A program made the position numbers and the translations under genes. Under the pieces are notes generated by a model, which did no database searches, was not told the DNA's origin, and saw nothing but the letters and a program-made list of their open reading frames with translations. 64,000 nucleotides of DNA from NCBI GenBank assembly GCA_024663395.1, contig JANFAH010000029.1:62001-126000 (forward strand). The letters are read 5' to 3'. Origin of the DNA: Pisolithus tinctorius (taxonomy: Eukaryota; Basidiomycota; Agaricomycetes; Boletales; Pisolithaceae). Positions 52,794-63,753 of this stretch are shown piece by piece (position 1 is the first letter of the stretch; every line of letters starts with the position of its first letter).

Positions 52794-54219
52794 TCCCCTT
52801 CCTCGTGCAGACATCCTCGGCTTCTTACCCATCCTCACTAGCTCCTCCTTCGCAACCTTGCCTTCTGACTCTCCCAGCCTTCCCCTCGCTCGCTGTACCT
52901 CACATCACCTTCCACCCTGCACTCAACAACTCCTTCCTCCATCAACGCACCCCTTCGATCCTGAACCTGCACTGCACTCCTCGAACCTCTCCCTCACTCT
53001 CACCAACACCCCCGAGGCCCCTCACAGCCAACTCTCTTGTACCTCTTCATCACCTTGCGCCCTCAATTTTCCACACCTCCAAAGCCAACCTCTTAGCCCG
53101 GGTGACGATCATGGCGCTTTGAACGCGCGAACAAGTGGGTGATAAATTGAGTGCGGTGCGAGGTAGGAACAGCTCGTTGAAACGCAGCTGGCAGTAGAAC
53201 TGCAACGGAGCATTTCCACAGCGCAGCGGCTGGGGATAGAGACCCTCTGTACCTATGACCCAGCTCGAAGATTATTTTATACCTGTAAACCTCCTATCAG
53301 TGATGTATTCACAATCCTACGAGAGTGCATTGTGCGCTCTCGACTCCATTTCGTCCTTAAGATGACACTAGTGGAAACGAAACCAAGAAAACAAAAGTTT
53401 GGGCCCTCGGGAGACTCCTTCTACCCTATACTGCGTCCTTTCTATGGTACTCCGGCCCCCCCCCCTTTTCTCAGCTCCTGGACTTGCACCTCGCACACAG
53501 GAATGAATTTCGTGGTGCATAATGATACCAGCGGCCTTCGACTCGTGTTTCTAGTATTCTCGGCTCTTCGTATGTACCTCCAGGAGCTTTACATTCCCGC
53601 TTTCCGCCTTTTCTGACGCTGGAACAAAACACTTTGACGTAGTTTACATTCGAACTACAATAGAATACCTCACCTTGAACTTGTAGCCTCTCGATCCCGC
53701 TTCGAAGATAGGTCTTCGACCTTGATGGATACGAATACGAGCTCTTGCTCGACCTTGGACATTTGCCCTTTGTTGATCCACTTTTTCTTGCGCCGAGATA
53801 CCTGGTTCGTGTCCCTTCTCGCTCGTTCCAGCTCTGCATACCTCTCCTGTAGCGACCCTTCCTATCCCTGCCATAGCTCCGAGAACGTTGCAGAGTCCAG
53901 TGTTCCCCCCACGGCCAGTCGTTACCCTTCGCAGTTAGTTTGCTTGTTTGAATTCGAACCGTCGTCTTTCCTAGTGTAGAACGTTAGTGAGCACCATAAT
54001 GCAAAAGGAAAACAGGCTAGAATATGGCGAGAACGCTATGGCTCTTTGAGTGCGCCAAGACCATAAGACTGCCACTGCTTCGAGCGAAGGTTCCGATTTC
54101 TGGTGATAATCGATCCGTTTCGATCAACTTCCCACCGTTTTCCCCTCCTTCTTATCTAAGCTACCCCACGTGTTCCTTCTATTTTCCTCCCCACCTCTCT
54201 CCTTCTCGCCCTCGCTCTC
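52794..54219. other. Unassigned stretch of element G upstream of antisense gene
   Basis: No supported gene. The plus strand is pyrimidine-rich toward 54219 (CTACCCCACGTGTTCC, then CT-rich to the ATG), as in a promoter. Open frames on both strands here are short and without recognisable domains. Confidence 0.4.
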
Positions 54220-55690
54220 ATGTCATCTGACCCCAATGACTCGTCTCCCAACGTTGGCGTCCCGGTTTGATGACCTCGCGCGCACCGCCTCCATCCTCCA
54301 GCTCCTGCTGGGATCGTCGCAGGGAAGACACAGAGTTGAGGAAACACACTGTTGGCGCGCCTGGGGTCATTGATGGTGCATGGTCTTTTTCTTTTCCTTG
54401 ACGGTCGTTCCATTGACACTACCCCATCGCTACAGGGCCCATCGCCGGCTCCTACAGCTCCCGAACCTCAAGCCGCTTCCTCTCCTGTGCTACCAGTCGA
54501 CGCTCCTCCCGCTGACGTTGTCCAAGACGAACTGGCTCCCGCAACTACTGCCGCTCTGGTCGACCATACCCTTGCAGAGCCCTCGTCTGCGACCGTCGTC
54601 ATCCAGGAACTGGACGCCAGCCCCACTCTCGACCTTCCCACCTTCAAACATGCTCCCGGACACTCCATCGTCCACGTCCACATCTACTGTCGTTGCCTTT
54701 CTCGGTACGCCCTCTCCCTCGCTCCTGGGTCACTTGGACCCTCCTTCTCCTCTTATGCCAACCGTTTCGCCCGATCATCCGGTCTCTGTCCCAGATGCTG
54801 CCGCACCTGCGGATCCTACCACGCCCACCTGCCAGACACTCAACGTTTCCGAGTCTGGCCTTGACTGTCTTCCTGCCAACTCTCCACTGACTGGCCATGC
54901 ATCTCTTGATCACCTTCGTGTGTCTTAACTTCCCTCGTTTTCCTTCGTCCCCTAGCTGACTCTTCAAGATCCAGAACGCAGACCATCTCAGGGAGTCCAG
55001 TCTCCAATGGCGGGTCTACCGTTCCCGATTGGCACATCGAACTCGTCGAACGTACTTCGAAGGATGGTGGTTTCCGCCCATCTACCTGCCTGTCCCCTGC
55101 GACCATTGTCGCGTCGCTCGAGCCGTCTGCTCTGGAGCCTTGGGGCTCAAATGCGCGCGTTGTCGTCAACTTCATTATACTTGCCCCTTATACGTGCGTG
55201 TCGTCCACTCTCTTTTGTTCCTAAGGCGTCTTGCTGACATTGCTCCAGAACAACTCGGCACAGTCCTGAGCCTGGGGTCCAGGTGCTTTGTACGGGCTCT
55301 ACTCCTCCTGCTCTCACCCTCCTCGTTACCCCTGCCAAGCCTGTAGTCCGAGATCACCCGAAGGCCTGCTCACGCTTCGAAACGCACTCGTGTCAAGTCT
55401 CCATCTCCCAGTCCGACTCCTCCCCTTCGACTTCTGGCATGTCTTCCTCTAACCCAGTGCCAACCCCCTCGACTTCTAGCTCCCCTCCTTCGCTGCCTTC
55501 GCTTTCCAATGCCGAGATGTTGGTCATTCTTCGTGAAGCCCTTCGCACTGCGACCGAAGTGTTAGACAAGACCTCGAGAGGCCACGTCGCATCCGAGAAG
55601 AGCGTTGGGCAAGAGGAAATCGCGCGATTAAGTATCTTGCACTATCTCTTTTCTGGTCTTCAACAGCCCCGTCGTCGGTACCTCATGTAT
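54220..55690 (+). CDS. Antisense Zn2Cys6-type gene of element G, spliced
   Basis: Plus-strand gene in the minus-strand element G, between pol and the 3' LTR. The likely start is ATG 54220 after a CT-rich tract (MSSDPNDSSPNVGVP). A Pro/Ala/Ser-rich exon covers about 54438-54920. The exon around 55000-55190 reads SRLAHRTRRTYFEGWWFPPI, then a cluster CDHCRVARAVC...CARCRQLHYTC with spacing C-x2-C-x6-C-x7-C-x2-C-x6-C (about 55099-55177). A later exon reads SNAEMLVILREALRTATEVL, helical, ending near 55690. Exact splice sites are uncertain; TAG near 54955 and CAG near 55250 are candidate acceptors. Arg-rich sequence before the first Cys fits DNA binding. The sequence has little resemblance to the antisense genes of A and I except cysteine spacing and layout. 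Confidence 0.55.
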
Positions 55691-55748
55691 ATATCCCTGT
55701 CCAAACACAGAATTGATCAGCGCTTTTTCGAATCGTCCGAAAGTCGTG

Positions 55749-55769
55749 ACTTATTTATTTATTTATTTT
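55749..55769 (+). repeat. (TTTA)n microsatellite
   Basis: About five units of TTTA with a T-run, just after the antisense gene of element G; probably part of its 3' flank. Confidence 0.7.
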
Positions 55770-55930
55770 TTGATCAGAATGTGCAAGTTGGGTGTCAAGT
55801 CGCACCGAATTACGCTCGAATTCGAGCCGATAGTCAAAGTGCCTCGGTTGAACAAGCACACCCATATCTACAACTGGAGGTCTCAGATACTCTCACCGGA
55901 CTCGCTCTCTTCGATGTCCTCTTCTCATAA

Positions 55931-57190
55931 GATGTCTTCGGCTTCGGGGATCGATTCGTCCTCTATCAATTCTTCTTCGAGCCTGCGCAGCTCTTCTTTA
56001 CTTCGGTTCGTGAGTTCTTCTACCGCTATCGAGATTCGTTTCCTAGAATAATAAGGGAGTAAGCGAAAAGCAGCGTATCGAAGTCAGGAATCGAGCCGTC
56101 AAGCTCAGCTAATAGGTATGAACCCCCTTCAGTTCGCCTGACGACTACCATAGGGCCTAGGTATCTTGGCTTCATCTTGTGATCGAGTTCCTTCTTGATC
56201 CTCGTATTGCGAGCTAAGACTAGTGCTCCGGGTTCGAACTCGTAGCTTCGTATCGACCCTTTTACCCTCTGCTCGAACTCCTTTGCCATCTGGCACCATG
56301 CCTTGTATACTTGTTGACGAACCCGCCGTAAGTCTTCCTGTCTTCGCTGCATCTGGCGGCACCTATATGATATCAGTTCTTCGGTCAAATACTTAATCCT
56401 TGTCCAATTCGTCAGAAAAGTCACTTCGGCGAAGTCGAATGGCAATCTCGCTCAATTCCATGGACCATCTGGTACGGCAAAAGTTTCGTCGACTTTTGTG
56501 TTGTCACTCTTTCGGCCCAGAACACCGACGGTGCGTATGACGACCATTTGCCCACTTCGCCTTCGCAAGTCTTGACGAGAGCTTCTCGAACGGTTAGATG
56601 TCTTCTCTCAACAACTCCATTGGCTTGAGAATTGTATGCTGAAATCTTTATATGCCTGATATCATACTTCTTTGCGAGGTAGGCGAGGGCCTGTTTGAAC
56701 ACGGAGCCGTTGTCCATGACAATCTCTCCTACAGCACCCCACCGACACAAGATCTGTTCGAATACGAATTGTCCTAAGGTTTGTCCTGTCTCTGCATGCA
56801 GCATCTGCCACTCAGGATACGAAGTCAGAGAACACCTAGCTTGTACTATGTACCGGAATCCATTCGACTTTGGCATCACCATCGAATCCATGTATGCCTT
56901 GTAAAACAGAGGCTCGGGCATGGCTACGACAGGTGGGATGTGGATCTTGTCCATACGTCGAATTTGACACTCATGGCAGGTACAGAGGAACCATCGTACG
57001 TCTCGATCTAGCGACGGCCACCAAAAGCGGATCAGTAATCTCGACTTAGTGGGGGAACACTCCCTTGTGACCCAAATCGTCGTGCGCTTGCTTCATCAAC
57101 TCCAGGCGTTTCTCATACACAGGTACTACTTGATGCTGTCCTCTCGGTTCCCAGTGCCACAGTTCTCCATTCTTCAGGAAGAATCTCGCT
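55931..57190 (-). pseudogene. Integrase, element G
   Basis: HHCC domain (HDDLGHKGVF...CHECQIRRMD) broken by one extra C in a C-run near 57050. Core frame 56421-56954: Asp in KAYMDSMVMPK, Asp in VMDNGSVF (usual TDNG is MDNG) and Glu in GVVERRHLT, where the last catalytic Glu is preserved as VVE. C-terminal frame 56026-56445 with [32 protein letters not shown] Glu-rich tail (EELRRLEEELIEDESIPEAE) ends near 55930. A frame change separates core and C-terminal domain near 56430. Confidence 0.8.
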
Positions 57191-57289
57191 TGCATATTTG
57201 ATTAACGAGTTCAGATCCAAGTCCGACATTCCAGGCGGTCGCTGTTGATCTTCGAGGAATTTGCGAACTACTTCCAACCATTTGTCTTG

Positions 57290-59260
57290 TCACTTCCCTT
57301 TCTCCGTCCTAGGGATTTCTATATCAGTGGTAGCATCCATCCCTGACGCCTGTGATAAAACCACCTGGGTCTCGGTCGCTTCGCTCGACTTCTCTGATCT
57401 CTGTTCTCCAACGTAGGGGATCCATCCTAGATTTGGTTCGACTACCTTTCGACTTTGAAAGAAAGCTTCTTCTTGTTTGCCTTGCTGAGGGTTGAGGAGT
57501 TCAACTGCAAACAATCCTACCTCGTCGATCCAATCTTCGTAATCATCTTCTGGTTCCGGATCCTTGTTCGCTCGAGGTCTCCTCGACAACCCGTCAGGCC
57601 TCTATGCTTCTCCGCCAGTACGTGTATCAGTTTGAACTCGAAGAGGAGTATACCAGCAATCCATCGATTGATGGTCGCATTCGGTTGCAGGTCGGGGTTA
57701 TTGATCATACCCTTGATGTACTTGGCGTCGACTTCCACAGCTAAATCTTTAACTCCGAATATGTGGTTGTGTACGTCCCGAAGCGCGCGAAATAGGCCAA
57801 ACAACTCTAGCTTCGCCTGGCTATAGCGACTTTCCCTTTCGTTGAATGCGATCGATCCAAACCTTGACGGATACGCTTCGAATCTTCCCCGACCTGTAAA
57901 AGCAGGTAGCCTACTGCCATGTGCGAGGTGTCAACAGCCAAAATGACTCGCTGTCCCGACTTGTAATCTATCGGTCTTAACGCTGGCGAGTTGGCGAGCG
58001 CTTCCTTTAAGTCGTCCATCGCTGCTTCGTGTACTTCGTCGAACCTGAAGACTACTCCTTTCTTGGTCAACTTGATCAACAGTTTCGCCCTCTTTGCATA
58101 GTCTCGAATGAAGATGCGGCAGTAGCTGCAGAGGCCTAAGAAGCCTCGCACTTCTGTGACGCTCTTGCAATAGGGCCAATCTCGAATCTTCTGTACTTTG
58201 GATTCATCGGGTATTCGGCCTTCGTACGAAACCTTGTGCCCCACTACAGTGATAGATGGGACTGCCACTGCAAATTTCTTTGCAGAGACAGTCGCTCCGA
58301 CGTGTTCGAGGCGCTGTAGAACTTGATTAGTACTGACGAGGTGCTCCCATACGAACCTCCTGATCCCCGAATTCCCTTCGATTGTTTCATACATTCCGTC
58401 CTCTCTCATGTACCTCATTCGCGGTCCTTTTACTGGTATGTCATCAATGAATGGCATGGTTACTTCCGGTGTTTCCTCCCTGAGCGTAAACGACACATCC
58501 CCATGGAACACTTGTACAGCGTTCGTGTAGCCCATGGGGAGTTTGGTCAACCTGAATGTGCCGATAGGCGTTTGAAAGGTCGTAAGGTCTCGATAGTCTT
58601 CGTGGATCACTCGGTGGTCGTAACCGACCATAAGGTCGTACATGCCATACACCGAATGTCCTGCGAACTCTTCTGCGATACTATCCACATGTGGAGGAAC
58701 TCCTGAATCCTGTATCGAAACTGTGTTGAGCAGCTGTAAGTCGTGGACCAGTCACAACGATTTCCCATCCTTCTTCACTATGCAAAACCATCTCGATCGA
58801 TAAGACGAAGTTGACGGTTCGTAAACTCCTGCTGCGATCTTTTCCTTGATTATTTGCACGATGTCCCCATAGATTGCTGGTGGAATGGGTATATTCCGAT
58901 ACACCCATGGCTTGTGCGGGACCATCGGAATCTTGAGAGGTGGAAACATATCCTCTCTGAACGTCCCCCTTTCGCTCGCGTCCCAAGCGAAAGCCTTCTC
59001 GTGGATCCTTACTAGCCACTTGACTAGTTTGAGTTCTTCGGGCCACAAAAATCCACCTGGGTCCCATTCGAACTTGTCTGCTCGTTCCTGGGTAAGTCAT
59101 TCCCCGGGTGTGAACTCTGGGGGTTTAACTGGTATCTGGGGGAGGTTAGCCAACAGGTTCCCCACTTCCCTCCTCTCGACTCTAACTCGGCCAGCGTCTC
59201 TGTCGCTACTGGCCGAACCTTCTTTGCTACGGGTTTGTACTTCATCACTTGCTTATCCAT
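57290..59260 (-). pseudogene. pol: Reverse transcriptase and RNase H, element G
   Basis: Pre-RT leader YKPVAKKVRPV at about 59240; the RT starts WPEELKLVKWLVRIHEKAFA at 59048. A single TGA at about 58751 interrupts KKDGKSL-stop-LVHDLQ, where the relatives have CGA or CGC, and the frame then continues to 57807. Catalytic motifs are YDLMVGYDHR and MPFIDDIPVKG. RNase H has VILAVDTSHMAVGYLL, then a one-base deletion near 57875; YSQAKLELFGLFR and VEVDAKYIKGMIN follow, and a second shift near 57600 separates LSRRPRANKDPEPEDDYEDW. With one stop and two or three shifts it is close to intact. Confidence 0.85.
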
Positions 59261-60620
59261 TCCTCCTCGTCCTGTAGCTCAGTGGTCAGACTCTCCACCA
59301 AATAAGATTCGAAATGTAAACCCGAGGACTCGAAGTCCTCCTCTGTCATCGCGAATATCATCTCGTAACCTTTCAGTTTCGCCCCTGGGCGCTCAATCTC
59401 TGTTTCTTCACTTCGACCTTCTTCCTCGATGCTTCTATCCATTCCTCCTTCTTCGCGTCCCTCATGAAAGGGTTCATCTCTTCGATACTGTCCTGTGTCC
59501 TTGCGATAAACATCTTGCGATTCGATTTTTATACCTGCGGGAAAAGTCAGTGCATTATTCATGCTCGATCTAAAGAAACTCTATGGCTGATCGCCTCTAT
59601 GTCTAATGTCGATTCTTGTTTTCAGTTTTCGGTTATGTCTTGAAACTGCGAGTCGAAGTCCGAGACGTATGTACTTGATTCATTCTTATATACCGCTATA
59701 GGCTGAGCAAGATACCCCAGCCTTACAGGGGTGGCCGATCCCATCGAAACGTCTCCTCGCTGGCTATTCAAGTCCTGGACAAAGTCTAAAAACCCTTGTC
59801 CTGCGGTTGACATTGCATCCTAAGGGGTTTGCACCCAATCTCCGTATATACTCCCTCTGCAACACCGTGTCTCTAAACTGAGGGAACTGGGCAAGGGACC
59901 TTCTCGGTTGCAGTGAGATCTGGATCCTCTTGTCTGTCTCCGGATCCATAAACTCGAGCGTCTGTTGTCCGTTCCTAAAGTCTTGTGTCCTAGCCCGAAT
60001 CGTGCATAGGAACGGCCTGCCAGAAGGATATCGAAGGGAGCCGACTTGACGACTTGAATCGGCACTTGCACTTCTGCTGGACCGATCCTGAGTGAAGCAT
60101 CTCGCACCAGGCCCAGTGTTTCGTCCTTCGACTTGTTCACAGCTTCCATAATGATTCGGCTATCTCTCTCGATGGGGAGATGCAAAACTTCAGTGATTTC
60201 CTGTCGCAAAGCCACTATTTGCGAACCGCTGTCGAGAATCCCTTCAAGCGTGACCTTCCCAGCCAGCTCGACCTCTACCATCGTAAGTGGCATTGAATCT
60301 GCCTGCGTGTACCTCTCTTCTCCTATACCACACTCAAACACCCTCACGTCAACCAACTGCGGCAACCCTTCTAACATATCTGACACGCCCGAGAAGGTTG
60401 CACCAAGCGCTACTCTCTTCGTCATTGCTCTGTCCTTGAACTCTCTCTGAACATCCGGACTTATAGCGAGTAGATCCCTTCCTGGAATCGTAACAGACTG
60501 GTCCAAGTACTGGTTCAAAACCCTCATCGCTGCTGTAGGGTCTTCGAACAGACTCGTATACCTATGACCTCTCTTTCCCGCATCTTGATCTTCCGTGACG
60601 TGCAGCTGGGTCTTTGGCAC
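59261..60620 (-). pseudogene. Aspartic protease and linker, element G
   Basis: The frame at 59820-60620 includes the Gag-protease linker and the protease: LEGILDSGSQIVALRQE (DSG intact) and APFDILLAGRSYARFG, where an extra base near 60020 replaces the usual FDILLGRPF. The proper phase continues at 59764-59949 as MDPETDKRIQISLQPRRSLA. The linker to RT (59245-59813) is acidic and in pieces. Confidence 0.75.
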
Positions 60621-60772
60621 AGAGGTAGGTCCTTGCGACCCGCCGGCACTTCTGTCTGGTTGCTTTCCCTTGTCCTTCGGGCTTGCTTTGGGAGCATCCG
60701 TCGAGCCGGACCGACTAGGTCCTGGTTGTTCCGCTGTCGAGGTCGCTGTTCGTCTCTCTTTCCCAGGTACTG

Positions 60773-62464
60773 CTACCCCATCGAACTTTGGGGTCTTTCG
60801 CTGCTGCTTATTCTCTTCCCTTCGAGCTGCTGCGAGCGCCTGTTCTGTTCCTGCCCATCGCGCTTCGTACTCTGTCTCCGAGATGACCTCCTCAGCCGTA
60901 TCCTCTCCTTCTGAACATACTCTTCGATCCTAGCTTTCTCGATGTATTGGAAGGCATTGTGCGCTGCTACGAACATATTCGCATTCGTCAGAGGATCCTC
61001 TTCGTGCTCGATGCGAATGATGGGTGCTTGCTGCTCCTCTCTCCTCCTCCTGTCCCTTGCCATCCATTCGTCTATCAACTGGTACATCGGCTCGTCCGTT
61101 TGAGGAACGCGCGTGCTGTCATTGAACTTTACCCTATCGTCTTCGACGACACACCTGCCAGCCGCGCGATATCTTTCCAACATGCGACAAGTCCTTGTGC
61201 GGTGTCCTTGAAGGAAACAGAAAAAGCAAATTATTTCTCGAGGTGGTTCACATGCTCCTTTGACAACGTTTCTGGCTGGTACAGGCGCTGCCCTTCTCTG
61301 GGCCTGTGCTTCTGCCCGAACCTGAGGCTGCCTCTGGACCAAATCACGTGCTATCCTCCCGGCTTCCTCTCTGGGTGATAACTGAATGACACCCCTCCTC
61401 GCAGCACAGCTTCTCGTCGTATGGTACCTGTGCCTCAGCAACTCTTTTATTTCTCGTAGGACCTTGTTCATAGGCCAGGGGTCGTCCGAATCGCGTAAGC
61501 CATTTCTAAACTTCAGGTTTTCGAGCATATCTTTCTGAAGTTCTGGATCCAAGCCCTCCCAGAAGTAACCGTCGTAGTCCTCCTGAGTGAGCTTGTAGCG
61601 TCTGTTAAGATAGCCCACTATGGTCTCATACTGTCGAAGATACTCTCTGAGGTCCTCTTCTGTCGCTATAACCTTCCTGGACTGCGCTCGAACGAGATCG
61701 ACCAGGTCTGCTTTAACGTATCTCTTCTCTCGTTCTCCTGTGCCTGGGTACACATTCGCCAGCACTTCCACAAACTCGTCCCATCTACCTGTCGTCTCTT
61801 CTAAAAGTTGCGTCCACAAGTTCGCCGTATCGTTGTCCAGGTACCATATGGCCCACTTCGGCCACTCATACTCGTCTGTACACCCTGCCTTCTTACACAG
61901 GTGATGAATTTCTTCCAGGTAACGAACCAGATCAGCTGTTTTCCCTGAAAACTTGGGCGCTTTGTCCGAAGACCTAGAGGGCATTCTCTCGAGCGGCTTG
62001 GGTTTGTCAGATGCCAGGGCACCTTGTCTGAGAAGCCTAAGGATACGTTGCCCTTCAGACAGTTCTTCTGGCTGGGCCATTCTCCTCCTTGGCTCCCGTG
62101 CTTCTGTAGACGGAGATCTATATCTTGAGCGACGTTCCTTCTTGCGTCTTTTCTCCTTGCACCTGTGATACCTTCTTCTTTCTTCTTCCTCGCTCGAGTC
62201 GCTCGATGAACTGTCTGTGGAGTAGGACCTCCTACGGTGTCTACTCCTCGACTTGTCTGACCTTCTATGTCCATGGCGACGGGACTTCGACCTGTGCCTC
62301 GTTCTATAACTCGACCTGGAAGTCGATCTGTACTTGTATTCGTGCCTCGACCTTGACCTCGAGGACGACCTCTCCCTATGTCCTGACCTATGTCTCGACC
62401 TCGCCCTCGACCTCGTCCTCGAGGGCGACCTTCCTCTGCTTCTCGACCTTTCTCTGGTCCGTCC
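60773..62464 (-). CDS. gag: Gag with Arg/Ser-rich N-domain, element G
   Basis: One open phase from just after a TGA at 62465 to 60773. The first ~128 codons (62464-62081) encode an Arg/Ser domain (RERSRSRGRSPSRTRSRAR, later SSSRSRSRHEYKYRS) and a Glu/Arg/Lys stretch. From MAQPEELSEGQ (62080) follow 435 residues: capsid (SDKAPKFSGKTADLVRYLEE, YPGTGEREKRYVKADLVDLV, LDPELQKDMLENLKFRN) and a standard zinc knuckle CFFCFLQGHRTRTC. RS domains are known from splicing and RNA-binding proteins; here it probably aids RNA binding or nuclear entry (inference). Relatives A and I show no such domain. Confidence 0.75.
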   Translation of the reverse strand, partial: GRTRERSRSRGRSPSRTRSRARSRHRSGHRERSSSRSRSRHEYKYRSTSRSSYRTRHRSKSRRHGHRRSDKSRSRHRRRSYSTDSSSSDSSEEEERRRYHRCKEKRRKKERRSRYRSPSTEAREPRRRMAQPEELSEGQRILRLLRQGALASDKPKPLERMPSRSSDKAPKFSGKTADLVRYLEEIHHLCKKAGCTDEYEWPKWAIWYLDNDTANLWTQLLEETTGRWDEFVEVLANVYPGTGEREKRYVKADLVDLVRAQSRKVIATEEDLREYLRQYETIVGYLNRRYKLTQEDYDGYFWEGLDPELQKDMLENLKFRNGLRDSDDPWPMNKVLREIKELLRHRYHTTRSCAARRGVIQLSPREEAGRIARDLVQRQPQVRAEAQAQRRAAPVPARNVVKGACEPPREIICFFCFLQGHRTRTCRMLERYRAAGRCVVEDDRVKFNDSTRVPQTDEPMYQLIDEWMARDRRRREEQQAPIIRIEHEEDPLTNANMFVAAHNAFQYIEKARIEEYVQKERIRLRRSSRRQSTKRDGQEQNRRSQQLEGKRISSSERPQSSMG

Positions 62465-63034
62465 TCAGTGGACCACAGCTTTTGGTTTGTTGATGTAGAT
62501 TCTGTCAGGCAGCTGCTCTGTCGCTCTTTCCTTTCCTTTGTCCCAGTAGGTCATAAATGGCGGTAATTCTTCTTCCTTTTCTTTCTTAGGCATCGCGAAC
62601 CTCGACGAGCTTGTCGGTCGCCCGTCATCCCAGATCGCTTCGTACATGTCCTCTAAGCCAGTAGTATCAACTTTTGCTCCTGTAAACATAGGAATGGAAA
62701 ATGGAACGTCTTCGGACTCCTCTATGAATGCTGTGAGGGGTAACTCCGTGAGCGGTGAAGGTGGTTCTTGTAGGAGTTTCACTGCTTCTTCTGTCGAACC
62801 GAACGATGTTTCTGAGTTTGATCCGATGACTGGTGCTGGTGTTCGGTATTCTGTGAAGGTGGGTTCTTGTATCTGTTTCGGCTCTTCTGGTTCTGGTGAT
62901 TCTGGAAGAGGAACTTCAGTGGGGAGCTTCTCAAGAGATGACTTAGCTAAACGGGGAGGCGTTGCTTTCTTCCTTGCTCTGAGCGCCTCTTTCGCTTTCT
63001 TATGTCTCTCCTTGTGGGCAACCCTAGCTGCCAT
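62465..63034 (-). CDS. N-terminal Gag segment, element G
   Basis: 190 codons from MAARVAHKERHKKAKEAL, 42 bases after the primer-binding site, to INKPKAVVH and TGA. Lys/Arg-rich start, then Pro/Glu/Ser-rich. The TGA is in the same phase as the RS-Gag frame that follows (GGR...), so the original Gag was probably one protein of about 750 residues and the stop a CGA-to-TGA change. Alternatively readthrough could regulate RS-Gag. Confidence 0.65.
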   Translation of the reverse strand: MAARVAHKERHKKAKEALRARKKATPPRLAKSSLEKLPTEVPLPESPEPEEPKQIQEPTFTEYRTPAPVIGSNSETSFGSTEEAVKLLQEPPSPLTELPLTAFIEESEDVPFSIPMFTGAKVDTTGLEDMYEAIWDDGRPTSSSRFAMPKKEKEEELPPFMTYWDKGKERATEQLPDRIYINKPKAVVH

Positions 63035-63076
63035 TCACCTGAGGTTGTACTTTACTTCCTGTTTGTCAGTTGAAGC

Positions 63077-63095
63077 CCCTTGCGGTGGGCTCCAA
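63077..63095 (-). promoter_or_regulatory. Primer-binding site of element G
   Basis: Minus strand TGGAGCCCACCGCAAGGGG, two bases from the LTR. Confidence 0.75.
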
Positions 63096-63097
63096 GT

Positions 63098-63542
63098 GTA
63101 AGATAGTGTTTTCTGATGGCCAAGAACTCCGACTTTGGAAGAGGTGGGTTCCACTCGAGTCGGGTCGACCCTGAAGGGGCTTCAGTCTGGATGCAGGGTA
63201 AGTACTTTAGATGAACGTAAAGGGAACTCGCCCGAGAATATAATTCTTGACTCTAAAGAAGAACCTTCGCAGAAAGGAGCTGAAGTAGTGAATTCTGCTC
63301 CTCCAAGCAAGACACAGAGTAGGCCCTGATGACTAGTACAGTAGTTGTTAAGTGACGTGGCATGTGCCGTGACCACCCGCGCGCTTAGTCAGCTCTCTAT
63401 GTCTCGACACCAAGTCCCTTTTCAGCCACAACCCCTAAGCCCGAATCCTCCTCGACTCTCTCTTACATCCTTCCCCCTCAAACCTTCCACTCGACCCAAC
63501 AGAAGTGCGACTTCTTGTAGGGAAAGGTTCGCGTTCCCTACA
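63098..63542 (-). repeat. 5' LTR of element G
   Basis: 445 bases, same ends as the 3' LTR. The right boundary is set by divergence from the left copy at CCCTACA and by the ACGC duplication. Confidence 0.9.
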
Positions 63543-63546
63543 ACGC

Positions 63547-63753
63547 GTGCTGTGCTGAGCAGCAGGGGATGGCGAGCGAGGAGCCTCGCTATCAGGTCGT
63601 GTGCCTTGACACGCAGAGAGCTCACCACGATCGCATGTGGCTGACTCCCTGCAAGAATGGCATGGGGACGGCTGGGGGGAGCGCGAGCTCCGGGTACTGC
63701 GACGATTATCGCAGGAAGACATTCTGGACAGTTGGTTGTGTTGGAAAAAGGCG
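63547..63753 (-). pseudogene. Element F gene, N-terminal part
   Basis: Starts MSSCDNRRSTRSSRSPQPSP at 63753 and reads through CHSCRESATCDRGELSAC to AQHSTR at the ACGC duplication. Beyond element G the same phase continues as TVSSGRKCARSPS from 52311, then shifts near 52220. The Cys pattern C-x2-C-x5-C-x7-C recalls half of the antisense zinc clusters, though one spacing differs. The upstream 63754-64000 has no recognised gene; it is A/T-rich and ends in TTTTTATTT repeats. Confidence 0.5.

Larger units (their letters stand above)
52312..63542 (-). mobile_element. Ty3/Gypsy element G, minus strand, complete
   Basis: 5' LTR 63098-63542, primer-binding site 63077-63095, gag from 63034, protease, RT, RNase H, integrase to about 55930, antisense zinc-cluster gene 54220-55690, hairpin/polypurine motif 52757-52793, 3' LTR 52312-52756. 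Flanked by ACGC on both sides (52308-52311 and 63543-63546). Removing it with one ACGC restores the reading frame of the element F gene. It is the least decayed Ty3 element here. Confidence 0.9.

Noticed and set aside
52559..53122. 187-residue plus-strand frame at the left end of element G
   Set aside because: It runs from the LTR across the hairpin/polypurine tract into the interior, so it cannot be an independent gene.
62280..62460. Apparent satellite of TCGACCTCG-like repeats
   Set aside because: It is the coding strand complement of the Arg/Ser domain of element G Gag, in phase with capsid.
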